From contig VCMS01000002.1 of NCBI GenBank assembly GCA_022539475.1, positions 503,798 to 567,797 on the forward strand: 64,000 nt of DNA. The letters run 5' to 3'. Positions 32,424 to 43,999 of the stretch are shown here, in pieces. The notes beneath the pieces are model-generated. The model worked only from the letters and a program-made list of their open reading frames with translations. It did not search any database and was not told the origin of the DNA. The stretch's first letter is position 1; each line of letters opens with the position of its first letter. The stretch is from Gracilaria domingensis (lineage: Eukaryota > Rhodophyta > Florideophyceae > Gracilariales > Gracilariaceae). The position numbers and the translations under genes are program-made.

Positions 32424-32723
32424 CGCTTATGTCTAGTGAGCTAGACATAAGCGGGCAACATGATTGGGTAGCCGCTATAACCAATCGTTGTCAGAGAGCC
32501 ACTTGTCTGCTTGGCTTATGTCTAGCTCACTAGACATAAGCGAAAAATCTTTTCAATTGGCTACAAATTCAATCGGTTTGAAATCACACCAAAAACATTC
32601 GAACTCGAGTACCACGTATATTTTAATCCACATAGTTTGTTACACCGCTCTTCCTAAGTCGCATCATCGAGTCATTTCTTTCCTTTCATTGGCTCCTTGT
32701 TATGTCTAGCTCACTAGACATAA
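32424..32723. repeat. Three copies of a perfect 28-bp hairpin (GCTTATGTCTAG stem)
   Basis: The hairpins are at 32425-32452 (loop TGAG), 32514-32541 (loop CTCA) and 32700-32723 (loop CTCA, stem shortened to 10 bp). Stems are GCTTATGTCTAG / CTAGACATAAGC. Because TGAG and CTCA are reverse complements, the first copy is in the opposite orientation to the other two. All lie in the 5' leader side of transposase copy 2 and are not seen upstream of copy 1. Confidence 0.9.
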
Positions 32724-32815
32724 GAACTCTCAGTCCCAAAAGGGTTAGGACTGAGCTCACCAAGCGATGTCATATCATCAACTCTGTCGCAAAGTACGTT
32801 CTCTAACCTCTCGCT

Positions 32816-34018
32816 ATGGCTCACGCTTCAAGCACTGACGTTTCCTCCATATTATCATCGGGCGCGTTGATACTGCAATTATACTGTCTGATATTAATAC
32901 AGAAACGTAGACGAGAACAAATGTAAAGAACTTTCAGACGCTGTTCAAAGCTCGTCAAGTACTGCCGTTCAGGTCTACTGCGGCCTAAATTTCACACTAC
33001 CCCATGGCGCCATCTTCTTCAGTGTGGCTCAGAAACCGAGTTTCTTGTCGCGACTAGCTTCCCACGATCATTGGTTCTCCGAGATTTAGTGCCATGGTTT
33101 TCCGCGAAACGCCAGCGGGTTCTGAACGGCTCTCCCTTTCGTAAAGTGAAAACAAAGAGAGGTAGAAAACCAATGCTTGAAACAGAAGATATTCTCGGCC
33201 TTGCACTGTGGTATGTGAAAAGTGATGATGTTGAATATAGTCTATGTCTAATCTTTGCATTAATTCCTTCGGCCCTGTCGCAGTGGTTAGAGTACAGTAT
33301 GGAGGTGTTGTTAGCGGTTGTGATGGACGGAGAACACAGCGAGTTTCGTATTACATGGCCAACAGAAGTTGAAATGAAAGAGTCTTGCGAGCTATTTCGG
33401 AAGAAAAGGTTGTTCGGATACGCGTTGCGGGGTGTGTTTGCGATCAGCGATGGTGCGTGCCTGCATGTCCCGGATTTCGTTGATCCTCGAACTCAGAACG
33501 CGTTTTACAATGCAATGACTCAAAGGGTGGAAGCCACGAATCTCCTTGTATGGAACTTTCACGGTGAGATCATACAAGCAGCTCTGAATTTCCCTCGGAG
33601 TTGGCATGATAGCCACCTGGCGTATGCATCTGGACTTAACTGGCCCTCACTGGCACTAGATTCCAATACACCTCCTCGATATGCAATCCTCGGGGACAGT
33701 GCGTTTGTGAACGACCGACGGACAGAGAAAGTGGTACGGGCGCGTAAAGTGAACGAGTGGAAAGACTTGCCAGTGTCTAACGGGAGTGTCGCGGTTGAGT
33801 CGCTGCTTCAACGCATGTACCCTAGTGAAAGACAAAGCGCGCAGTGGGGTGTTCGTGGGTTGAAAGGGCCTTTTCGTTGGCTGACAAGGGAGCTCCCTGG
33901 AGATCATTACAAGCGCGGGCGACGGCTGTACGTTGCATGTCGTCTTGTGAAATACAGGACAAGGGTGGCTGGGTTAAACCAAATCGCGTCCGTGTACCGT
34001 ACCGTTCCAAGGTGGTAA
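32816..34018 (+). pseudogene. PIF/Harbinger (DDE_4) transposase, copy 2, nonsense codon and lost catalytic Glu
   Basis: From the ATG at 32816 (MAHASSTDVSS) to TAA is 1203 bp, co-linear with copy 1. One internal stop, TAA, lies at 32924-32926. The longest stop-free part begins after it, so a start at 33071 would be an artefact. FAISDGACL (about 33440) and RSWHDSHLAY (about 33600) keep both Asp residues. The position of the third catalytic acid reads QSAQWGVRGLK, CAG (Gln) at 33842-33844, where copy 1 has Glu. Even without the nonsense codon this copy should be catalytically dead. Confidence 0.8.
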
Positions 34019-34950
34019 GCAATCTGCGTCCATAGTTACGCTGCACACAACAGCGACACCAACATCGACTTCATCAACGACAGCGATCCAGTCTGCACAC
34101 GCAGCGAGAACCGCCGCGAGCTCCTCCTCCACATCTGCGGCAAACCCGGCACCATCACAGAAGCAGTTTCCCTCTTTTGCTTCTTAATCCAGCGTAGTCT
34201 CCATTGAGAATTGTTCACAAGGTCTCCGCGCTCGCGCCATGCCCGCGCACGTCCCCAAGCGGTTTTGTAACCGACTCACGACCATCATCCGCACCAGCAA
34301 GTGAACCATCACAAGCCGCTCTGCCCGCCGACGACCCCAAGGGTGGCGACGAGAGCAGCGGCGCTATGCGCTTTGGCGGCAGGTGGGGTGCGCGGCGGTT
34401 GCGCTGGTGGAGGCAGTGTATCGAGGGAGCGCAACAGGTGCGGTTCGAGCGACTTGTCGAGGAGCGGTAACTACGCGCTGAGGTAGTTGCCGCGCAGATG
34501 GGGTTATCTCCGGTTTGGAAGCTGGATTCAATGGGGCACTTGCGGTTATCGCGTCCGTGACGCGATGCGCAACTGACATGCAAAGTTAGGGCTGACGCGC
34601 ATCTGACGGGTCGTGAGAACGAACGTCCGGAGCTAGATAAGCGGGTTGTGATTCTGTTGCAATGCACAGCGGGCTGCGGCGTGCGCGATGAGGATGCAGT
34701 GGTCACGGAGGTGGCGTAGCAGTGCACGGAAAGCAGGAAGGCGTCCATCAGGACACTTGCCAGCGCCACGCGGCACGCTTGCGTTGAATGCACTGCGTGA
34801 AGATGCGCCGCCGTTGCCTAGTGCGCATCGCACCTCATATTGCTGCTTGATGCGCCGAAGCTGACGGGCGCCACCGCCCATGAGATGCGCGCAATGCCCT
34901 ATGAACAGTGTTTCTCGGCCAAATGCGTTCAGTAGACGGCCAACAAATCT
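34019..34950. other. Right flank of the Harbinger element: GC-rich decayed sequence
   Basis: High GC resumes, with overlapping ORFs on both strands (for example 34215-34793 minus), none with a recognisable domain. Composition matches the relic region left of the element (27.35-30.74 kb), so the element probably split it. Confidence 0.35.
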
Positions 34951-37900
34951 TCAAAAAATAGCAATGGGTGCCGAATAGTACCCGCGGGATGGCCTTGTGC
35001 CACGGAGTAACTTTTTGAGATTATTTATTTGGCACCGAACATGTCCGACTGGCGGTCAACGGATTCACGGCCGTCCGGGAAGTAGCCGCCCGGGTCCGCT
35101 TCAGTACTGACGGTACATATACGGCCGCCTTTCGGTGAAGTCCAAAACCATGCCATACTTTGGGGTTTAATTTTGTCGCTGTGTAGACGCCCGTTGGGCG
35201 CTTTCCTCACTCGGCTCCTTTACTCGCAGGCTACTTTCCCGCACTCTGAACTTGCTACCATTCAAATCTCAGCCTTCGTAATGACCGTCCACGTTTGCGC
35301 CGCTCAAAGGCATCGTCGTCGACCCAAAAGTTCTGTAGTCGTGCAGCCACCGTTATGCACACCACCCCAGTGGCCGTCATGGGCACATGATGTGATGATC
35401 TTAAGATAAGGTTATTCCGACTTGTACCACAAAGCCCGAAACTGAGCACACACGCACATCCACAGTGAGAAAGATTAATGCAGTTGTCAAAAGCAAAAAG
35501 ATAAACGAATGGCGGTGCTTGTCTCGATCGTTGCCATCAACGTCAACGTGTAATGGAAAAAGCCCTGGGAGACAAACCACCACTGCAGTGATATCATTAC
35601 TCGGCTAAGCAAAATGCACCCATCACGCACAGCAAACTACATAACAATATCCGCAACTGTAACAAACGGTACAACTACTGAGTGTATTCGGGCCTCGAAG
35701 CCCGGGTCATCTATTATGGTGTTGGCCATTTCTTTCCGACAAAAGCGACGGCATCGTGCTCTTCCACGAACCTGTAAATGCGTCGGTCATGCAATGAGCG
35801 GCGACGATATCGTTTGCAGCCAATCGGCTCTGTGAATTCCATTTACGTTGCTGATCTACTAGCCATGGAAGTCTGGAATCGAAGGGATACAAAGTCACAT
35901 TCCTTTTGTTCATGAGAGTTGGAAGGCGGGGTACTTCAGGTGCACGGACGCGGCATTAACAATGTACGGGAAGCCTCATTACCAAGTCCCCTGTCCAGAG
36001 AAGAGAGATTCATTCTCGTAGTGTCTACTAGGTCATCTTTTCGTCTTTGATGTGGAACTAATAGCAGGTCATGTGATCGCTGTCAGCAAGTCTCAAGCTG
36101 AGATGTGACCGCAATGTTCGAAGAAATAAGACGCCTACCATGAATGAGAAGTGCCCATTGTACGCAGCATTGATTCACACGTTCAGCACACGTTTTGAAT
36201 CTCAGACAATGTTCGATTCACATGAAATGCCATCACTATCTATACCCAGCACTGATAACCAGAAAAGATGGGGTTTTCCATCGTCATTGCGTCGATACCT
36301 GATCTCCTTCGTGGCGCAAAACGAATATACAATTTTGATTGTCCTTACCCTCCCCCGTTGAACACCGATCTCCTTCACAAGCATCTGGCTATCCAACTAT
36401 CAGGTATCAAAGATCGAAATGTCCGGCTCTATCTTTGAAACCATGGCCGAGGCCCCACCAGATCCTATCCTCTCTATATCTGCTGTATATCGAGAAGGAA
36501 GTCGCTTCGAAGAGGAGATTTGGTGCTCTTCACGAGCACTTGATGGCTCCTTCGGACGTATACATATATGAGGATGGCCGCAAGCACACAAGCAGAGTAA
36601 CTGAGAACGGGGAAAACGGCGATTTCAGACACGAGAAAGAGAAAGGCAACGACGACTTCAGTGCTAAACGGGATCTCCACCATTGTGTGGGAGAACTGAG
36701 GAGATCTTAAGTGTGTGGGGCATCCATCCTATGTTGCGGGCTATGAAGGTAAAATGGACGCTTTTCTGCAATAGTTGAACTTCAAAGCTTCAGAAATGGA
36801 TCAAGACGCCCATCAGCAAAACTAGAGCGGTCTTTATATGAGTGGTACTGACTAGCTCTGTTATTTGACAGCTCGTGGACAGAGATCTTTGTCTCCTCTT
36901 GTTTTCTTCTGAACTGGAGCGAAACAAACTAAGAAGGGAAAAGTAATACTGTAAACACAAGGCTTAACTTCTCCAATAGGTGATCGAGTAGGCATGGTTT
37001 TTGGGTATGAGAGTTTCTTTCTCGCTTTTGACTCTGTTCTGTTTTGTTTAGTGAGGATGCTAAGAACTATGGCTTGAAGAGCGTTGGCATCAGGCTGTTG
37101 CCAACTTTCAGGTCCTGTGGTAGCAAATAAACCGCAGTTATCACAACAGGGGTACAGCCAATAAATTCAGACTGAAAGCACGGTAGAGCTGTTTTCCTAC
37201 AAGTACTCGTGCTCGTGGTGATGTCTTCTTTACGCATGGCTGTCATGCATGCAACATAACTAAGGAAGGTAAGTTAGCTCATGCCATGCCGCTACAGTTC
37301 ACGAAGGTCAATGCCCAATGAAAGAGCGACCGAGGGGTTGAACACCCCATCAGAAGTCAGATCACATCGATAGTCAAACTGTACGTTTCAGAGTCGTGGC
37401 CAATCTTCCGAGCATTCGCAAGAGGTGACTCAATGTTCATCGGCATGTCGTAGCGGACCCGAAATCGCAGGAAAGGTAACTGGACAGAAAGAAGTTGCAG
37501 AGAGCTCAGACACGAAGGACCTGTTGGGAACCCAGCAGGTCGATATTCCAGGCCCCTGCAAAATTCCCCACCGAAATAAGTGATTCATCGACAAGAGAAA
37601 AGGCAGGGTATCACACAGGGCTAAGGGTTAGGTAGGAAGTGGTGAAAGGACGTTCAAACATTAGGGCATGGCAAACGTACTAATGAGAAGGTGAGATCCA
37701 TTGGGAGTTTCGTTTTTAACGAGCCACCCTCTGCGAACAATCACGAACGAGAAACCCCGTGCGATGCTCTTTCTTAGCCAGACCGAGCCTCCCATCTAGT
37801 TTTGACAAGTCTATAGGTGCATTCTACGGGCACCGTTTGCTAAGTTTGAAGAAGTAAACATATGGACGCGTGCGTCGACCCTGTGAAAGCATCTGGTCCA

Positions 37901-38708
37901 AACTATGGGTATGAAGGCAATCAAAAAGAGACCAGGCATGGAGTCAGATTCCAAACTTGTGCCTGCTAATTATGTTATGTGGGAATGCAAAACGACTACA
38001 GAGCTTGTCCGAGGATGATTGTGCATACATCCTTGCCGCTCCGATCACCCGGACAGCACCACGCCTGGCGATGTGCAATGTCTTGGGAGCTTGTTCGATG
38101 ATCATTCTACAGTTACCGTTGCCAATGCTATCGCCCACAGGACACCACAAAGAGAGGAAGAAATCGTTAAAGATGAAAACTTATGTACGACATCTTCAGT
38201 TTCGATGAGTTACTCGATGCTGCATCCGCGGTGGCGCATATCGACCGAGGGAGGACGCGAAGGATGACAGCCAAACGCAGAGGGACTGCTACGGATGATT
38301 ACCTTCTATTTGCACTACGAGTGGTGGTACTCACCGTCTGCTGTGCCTCCGTGACCCGCGTACCCTTGGATTGGTTTCGGTCGAGGGCCCAATGTGACCA
38401 CGAAGACGTTCAGTAGCCGCACTGAGGGTCAAAAGTTGAACAAAATGGCTGCAATTTCGATCCAGTGAAGCCCGTAACAACGAAGTATCCAATGCAGCAA
38501 TCAGCCATTCTGTGCTGAATGGAGTTTGCCCAATAAACTCCTCCATAACCTCTTTTACCAGCGTTCCGGTGCGCATTAGATTTACGCACACCTGACGCTT
38601 CTGCCCAAGGCTGGCAGAAGAGTGGGTGAGTGACGCAGCATTCACCTACTCGCCCCTCCAACACCCTCTTCTCGGTTTCGTTCCACGCGCAAAAAGCAGT
38701 TGGTGCAT
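34951..38708. other. Long gene-poor stretch
   Basis: Nothing supportable in 3.7 kb. Between about 36,720 and 37,940 there is not even an ORF of 60 codons, although GC is moderate. At 38331-38645 (minus) a 104-codon frame includes MEEFIGQTPFSTEWLIAALD and could be a fragment of a decayed gene. It shares phase with the membrane protein upstream (38709-39077) but is separated from it by two stops. Confidence 0.4.
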
Positions 38709-39077
38709 TTATCCGCTCCGAACCACCTCGTCGGCGTCCGCCTGCCCCACTGCATCATGCCCGTGTGTAGAAACCACTACTCCGTCATGCGCTCTCGACT
38801 CGTGGCGTCGAAACAATTGGTCCCTATCGACACGCGTGCTGCCGTGGTACCACCACACCAGCAACAGTATGGCGGAGATGACGCAAAGCACTACCGTGGT
38901 ATAGACCGCGCGCGTCACGGCGTCGGCTGAGGCCGCTTTGTTTTCGTTGTTGGGGTCATTGAAGATGGTCTCTGTCTCGCCGCGTTTGTGCGACACGGGC
39001 GCGAGAGATGGCGGCTGCAGGAAGCGTAGCAGTGGCGGGAGAAGGCTGTCGATCATTATCGGCGATGAATCCCCCAT
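38709..39077 (-). CDS. Small single-pass membrane protein, hypothetical
   Basis: From the ATG at 39077 (MGDSSPIMID) there are 122 codons. A hydrophobic N-terminal segment is followed by a polar linker and one clear membrane segment (AVYTTVVLCVISAILLLVWWY, shown here split: residues about 68-88). The His/Asp-rich tail after it looks out of frame or disordered, so an intron or frameshift may lie near 38,780. A start further upstream at 39188 would read through a G/C run and is less likely. No family is recognised. Confidence 0.4.
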   Translation of the reverse strand: MGDSSPIMIDSLLPPLLRFLQPPSLAPVSHKRGETETIFNDPNNENKAASADAVTRAVYTTVVLCVISAILLLVWWYHGSTRVDRDQLFRRHESRAHDGVVVSTHGHDAVGQADADEVVRSG

Positions 39078-39446
39078 GATTCGTTCCGTGAACGGTGCAG
39101 AGGTGAGGGGAGGGGGGAGAGGGGGAGGGGGGGCGAGCAGCGAGCACAGCACATGAAGTGCGGCGCAATGTAATTTACGGCATTTCATGCTTAGTCAACA
39201 AATGAACTGTAGCACGAAAAAGACAGCAGATTCAGGGATTGATCTTCGATAAGTTAGGGTTAGCTCATGGCGGAAACTGACGGCGGACGCCTCGGTTGAC
39301 GAGACATACCGCTAACACCACGCGCCCCAAGCTTGCTAGCAAAGCGAGCAGAAAGTAATGTACGTTTGTACGATGTTTTATACAAACTATTCTAACAACA
39401 AATGTTAAAAGCAATTCACAAGGAAAGCGTAGCGAGTCGACAAGCG

Positions 39447-40099
39447 CTATCTATTGTTCTCCTTCTCCGTCTCAGCGACGCTCGAGTTGGCGGCCTCGTT
39501 CTCCACCGCACGATTTTGGTCGGTGACAACGCGATGAATGTCCGAAAGTTCGGCGCGATAGCGCCTCGCAAGCCACGACTTCAAGACTGCATCAAGTCGC
39601 TTACATGCGTCGCCCTCGTTTACATCCAGCCCATGCACATGCGACGAATCCATCACCCAGCCCGGCAGCCCGGCAGCAGGACGCACCCAAAACCCGCCAG
39701 ACGATGCTGTACAAGCGTGAAGTACGACGCCGGCAACACGCAACCGCATTGAAACAGGGCCATCGAAATATTCGCGTTCAACACGGACAGCTTGAGTATA
39801 CGTTCCGTAGCATGCACCCAGCCATCGGTGAGAAAAACGGGCAGATTATCCCACACAAACGCCACCAAATCAATACCAGCGTTGATGCGCTGCGAGTCGT
39901 GTTTCGATAGCACTTTGAGCAACGACTCCGGGCGTCCCACCTCCTCAATGTACACTGTAGAGTTGGACAGAAACTGCGATCGCCGCTCGTACTCGGCGAG
40001 GTGCGCGGTATTGAGGGAGAGATACGTGTCGCGCAGCGACAGGAACGTGAACGCGGTGAGCAGAAACGGCAGCAACAGGCAAAAGAACCCCGAGTCCAA
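39447..40099 (-). pseudogene. Fragmented probable membrane protein
   Basis: A stop-free stretch from 40099 has no ATG and starts with a hydrophobic segment (SGFFCLLLPFLLTAFTFLSL) and a polar middle (HLAEYERRSQFLSNSTVYI...RINAGIDLVAFVWDN). It ends at 39653. Plausible continuation in another phase (HVHGLDVNEGDACKRLDAVLKSWLARRY) runs to 39447. The need for a phase change and the absent start suggest decay or unrecognised introns. It lies just downstream of the transporter relic and could belong to the same ancient gene. Family not recognised. Confidence 0.3.
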
Positions 40100-40147
40100 A
40101 TCTGTGTTCTTTCTCTTAGGCTATAACCTGTGGCATGTGGCTCCCGC

Positions 40148-41336
40148 TCACAGTCCCAAAGAGCCGAGAAACAGCGTCATCCCCAAAGCAATGGGCACGA
40201 TGCCTATCACATAAACCGCAAACAGCAATCGAGGCGCCACCGCCGCTGCATTTGGCCGATTCTGCTGCGTCAGCATCACCGTCACGTTCTGCGCGCACGG
40301 CATGACGCTCTGCAGCAGAATGGCAAATCTCACGAACGAGTCATCATTTCGCAGTCGTAGAACGCTGGAGAACACAACCAAAGGCAGCAAAACAAACTGA
40401 CAAAACGAAAGCCTCAACGACAGACGACCTATGCGCAAAGCAGATAACGATGTAGACGACTCTTTGAAAGTCTCGCGTGCTGGAGAGCTGGCTAGAATCA
40501 GCACGGCCGCGGCTCCGTAGCCTGATCACAGCGTTTGCAATGCGCCAGGAATTGCCGTTCGCAACACAAGTCTGCGCAGAAACGGGTTGAACCCGATGAG
40601 CAATGCGCTCACACTTGCGACGAGTGGCGGCGCTACCAACTTCTTCAAAAACTGTGATATGTACATTGGGCTCTTTTTCTCATCTCACGCCTGCGCAGAA
40701 GCAGATGGCACAGCATCTAGCACATGAAGACCAATGGGCCAGAATAATGGTGATCAGTCCAACAAAAAGAACCCGCGACAGAGATACTCCCCATTTGTTT
40801 GGCACCCGAGAACAGCGATGCACACCACCACAACGGCATTTCAGACGCATTTCGAAACGACGCACACACGGGAAATAGCGACCGTTTCCAACGAGTCGAG
40901 CTCGAAACTCTCGCTCTAAGCAGCGAGAACAACAGCCCGTCACGATCTGGGCTACCGGCGCCAAAAGGCATCAGCCCCAGTTGCTTTGAAACGCCGCCAT
41001 GAAACGTCGTAAGCACATTTCAGAACAAAAACGCCGGTAACAAGACGTTGTACACCAGACGAGATAACGCTGGCAACGTGGCCCAATCCAAAATTCCGCG
41101 CTTTTCCGCGAGTACACCGAGGCCCACCGTGCAGCAGCTTCTCCAGCGCTGTCAACACCATACCGCCCCGCCATGGTGGCACCCTGCAAACTGTCACCAG
41201 CCACCTGCAGCGCCATTCTGGCAATGCGCTTGTGGCAGTGCGCTCCGCAAGGCGGGCGGTTTACTGAGAGATGTGGCTTGCATGATGAGGCAGGTCTTTG
41301 TGGGAGTGACAGCGATCGCAGGAAGGCAACCGCCAT
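40148..41336 (-). pseudogene. Auxin-efflux-carrier-like (PILS/AEC) transporter relic
   Basis: The best block, 40504-40148, reads like the C-terminal quarter of the Mem_trans (auxin efflux carrier / PILS) family. A segment RLSLRLSFCQFVLLPLVVF is followed by a polar turn with NDDSFVRFAILLQSVMP, then CAQNVTVMLTQ and a final membrane segment (LLFAVYVIGIVPIALGMTLF). The acidic residue before LLLQ-x-x-MP-x-A-x-N is the family hallmark. Upstream, GDSLQGATMA (about 41180) resembles the middle of the same family, but frames are broken in several places. These proteins export or sequester small organic anions at the plasma or ER membrane. This copy cannot be functional. Confidence 0.45.
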
Positions 41337-42982
41337 CTTACTGGATTGCTTACGTCACCCCACTTTCGTGGTATACTTGATAGCTTCAATCTGTTTGGTT
41401 TACGTTGGGCCGATACGCGACGACGGAGATCTGCTCGCGATGACGATGAGATCGGTGAACACATCTGACGCGATCCTCTTCCGCTCTCCGTGTGCATCGC
41501 ACTCATGGAACGCTCGCAGGAACCAGATGCAGGCGGGAGTCTCATGTTGAAGCGTGCAGCTCGTTTGTGTTGCGCCGTTTGGCCTCAGGCAGCTTGTCGA
41601 CCGGTCCATGCGTTCTAGGGCTCTACCTTCGCAACTACTGCGCACATTCACCGGATGGAAAGCCGCAGCCTGCGCAACGATGCCTATTGAAAGGGCTTGA
41701 GACATCTCCTTGCGCGCCAAGCTCCAAGCTCTGTTCCGACTAGCGCACGGACGCACTTCTCATACCACGAGTTATTCACGGCCTTGAACTCAATCAATGC
41801 CATTGTGGAACAGCATAAAATCAGCGATACGCCGTTTGCTGTAGAGTGCCATTTTCCGTCTCTTTGCGAGAATATCCGGAACGCCGCCACCATCGGCTTC
41901 TGCTTACTGCGATCAGATCGCTCACAACGCCACGAACCGAATCTTCTCATCACAGAGCTCCACGGCTCCTTCGCGATCTCGGTTGCAGCCATTCACGTCT
42001 GTCCCCACCGCTCATGTCTCCAACCCAAATGTAACATTATTATCGACCTTATCTGATCATCCACACTGTGTTCATGATGCAAGCAGTTACCGCTAACCGA
42101 ATCAATCCTGTGATACAAAATTGAACCCCAACGTACGGATGGACGCTACGGACTCTACCGATCCAATGAAAAGCAGCGGCTCACAGAAGCAAATGTTTCA
42201 GCGTTACTCCGTGGTTTCTGTTATGAACGAACCGCAGTGATAGGCGACGTGCCTTTTCCGCCCACAGCGGAGACTCTTTCGTTGTATCACCGCGAGTTGA
42301 TGAGCCGCCGCAGTGCGTGCACATGTGTTGTGAACCTCGATTGCAAGAGTGGTCCGTGGACCTAACTCTGACAGGATTCGACTGGAGAGAGCAAAATATG
42401 GCTCTTGCGTATGCAAAACTCTTCGGCATCAAATACGCTCCAACAACTCAAGACTGTGGAGACGATTAACGCTCTTTCTCCTGTGGTTGTGCTGCTGTCC
42501 TCAATAAATAGAGTACCACAACTAGTTGCTGATGCCGGGTTCTGTGTAGATCACACACAGAATGAGAAGCCTTTCTTTGCTGACAAGGAAGGTGCGTCAT
42601 TCGCGAGGCGTCGAAGCCCATACTCCAAAGATAACCCACAGTACACCCGACCGCGGAAGACTAAGAGAAAAGCTGGCGGCAACCGCCCCGGTAATGGATG
42701 AAGTTATTGAATGAAAAATGATGGACTAACGCGAGGGCTAGGATGGACTTCGAGAAGAACGTAAAGCTCGGAGATTATATCGATTATGATCTTTACAAAC
42801 GTAGATACTCTAGAGTGTTCAGGGAGATGACGAATTCAGGAGAGAAAAGCCCCAGATCCCAAATGCAGTTGGTTAAGGGCACAGAGAATCATCGTACTGG
42901 AAACACTTCCACACGCTCGGAACTATGATTGCGCACTTGAACATGTTGGTTACACGCGATAGGAGTTAACTATATCTTTGTC
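41337..42982. other. Decayed sequence without a recognisable gene
   Basis: The 5' part of the transporter relic may extend to about 41,990 on the minus strand, but no domain is readable. At 42180-42400 (+) a frame with VIGDVPFPPTAETLSLYHREL is protein-like but ends at stops. ORFs 42405-42701 and 42743-42928 have no domain. Confidence 0.35.
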
Positions 42983-43999
42983 TCATTCGTTGACTTCCTC
43001 TGTCTCGTCAAAGATCTCCAGTACCACACCATTAGTCGGGACTGTCGTAATCGGCATCAAATGATGCCCATAGGTTTTCAACACCTTTGTTTGAACCTGG
43101 ATCCTGTAAAGGTACTGAGTCGATGCAGTGTCACTCTCACTGTCGCCTACTTCTTTTAGGTGAGCAGATAATTCTGAAACTGAACTAGAAGAACAAGAAC
43201 TGGTCAATAGGCTTGCATCCGAAGAATAGGAATCCGGATCCTCTAAGGCCTGTGAATCATTTGAAGCTTCAGCTTCACTCATTGTCGCACACGATGAACT
43301 TGCTGTGCTCTGCCCACCCGAAGACCATGAACTATCGGTTTGATCGCTGTTAAAGCTGTGAGTAACATCACTCGCAAAGCTCTTGAGAACCTTTCCTCGG
43401 GCATATCTAGCCCTGCGCTTGGCCAATCGTTTCCTGCGATCATCAGAAGACTCCTTCTGTCGTGCCAGTTTGTATCTCTTCCGACTCAATAAGTTCTCTC
43501 GTTCCCTATTTTTTCTCTTGCTCCTCCATAGTGCTTTCCGAAAAGCATCGCTAAAGTTCTTGTTCGTTACCCTGGCAATATTCCCTTGCTGTTCGGACAA
43601 GATGTGAACAATTTCAGGCTTTTCATTGCTCTCCTCTGAAACGTTGTGTTCAAGTACCAAAACGTCAGCATTTTTCGGCACCAAGACCGAATCTACTGGA
43701 AATGATACACCTTCAATATCTACAGAAGTGCAGGAGTCGGCACGTTTTGTTGATGATGTCATGTGCGTTATGAAAGGAAACTTTCCTGTTTCCCATGATT
43801 CGAGCGGGACTGAAAAATACTGGCAAGCATCATGAGAGCTGTTTGTATAAGCTTGGATCCCGTCCCAAATTTTATGACGGGACCCACACGTGTAACATCC
43901 ATGTACACGTTTATCATCGTAGCGGTGCCGGCCGGCACTGCCGGCCAAAGTCATAACCTCTTGTATAATGTGTTGTGCAACAAACGTTTCCGCACACAC
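42983..43999 (-). CDS. Hypothetical protein with zinc-knuckle-like N-terminus and acidic Ser-rich tail
   Basis: The frame is open for 338 codons from 43999, where the codon is GTG, and further up to a stop at about 44043. No ATG precedes the first in-phase Met (MTLAGSAGRHRYDDK, about 43957), so the true start is either there or across an intron upstream. The stretch before it reads LRCKSCEKVC, and a second C-x2-C follows in HGCYTCGSRHKIW, giving a possible zinc site split across the uncertain start. The middle is very basic (KRKNRERENLLSRKRYKL...RRKRLAKRRARYARG), suggesting nuclear targeting or nucleic-acid binding. The C-terminal third is Ser/Asp/Glu-rich. No family is recognised; it may be a transposon accessory protein. 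Confidence 0.45.
   Translation of the reverse strand: MCAETFVAQHIIQEVMTLAGSAGRHRYDDKRVHGCYTCGSRHKIWDGIQAYTNSSHDACQYFSVPLESWETGKFPFITHMTSSTKRADSCTSVDIEGVSFPVDSVLVPKNADVLVLEHNVSEESNEKPEIVHILSEQQGNIARVTNKNFSDAFRKALWRSKRKNRERENLLSRKRYKLARQKESSDDRRKRLAKRRARYARGKVLKSFASDVTHSFNSDQTDSSWSSGGQSTASSSCATMSEAEASNDSQALEDPDSYSSDASLLTSSCSSSSVSELSAHLKEVGDSESDTASTQYLYRIQVQTKVLKTYGHHLMPITTVPTNGVVLEIFDETEEVNE

Larger units (their letters stand above)
30801..34018. mobile_element. PIF/Harbinger element, copy 2 (Myb-like gene + transposase)
   Basis: A divergent pair of genes, a Myb/SANT-like DNA-binding protein on the minus strand and a DDE_4 transposase on the plus strand, is the standard two-gene layout of PIF/Harbinger elements. 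GC-rich relic sequence lies on both sides (27.35-30.75 and 34.05-34.9 kb), suggesting insertion into an already decayed gene region. Exact terminal repeats and the 3-bp target duplication were not resolved, so the boundaries given are those of the coding parts. Confidence 0.7.

Noticed and set aside
33071..34018. Start of Harbinger copy 2 transposase at 33071
   Set aside because: Similarity to copy 1 continues in phase up to the ATG at 32816. 33071 is only an in-phase alternative start codon after the nonsense codon at 32924.
36720..37940. Hidden gene in the ORF-free 1.2 kb
   Set aside because: No frame, splice pattern or repeat supports one; recorded as empty.
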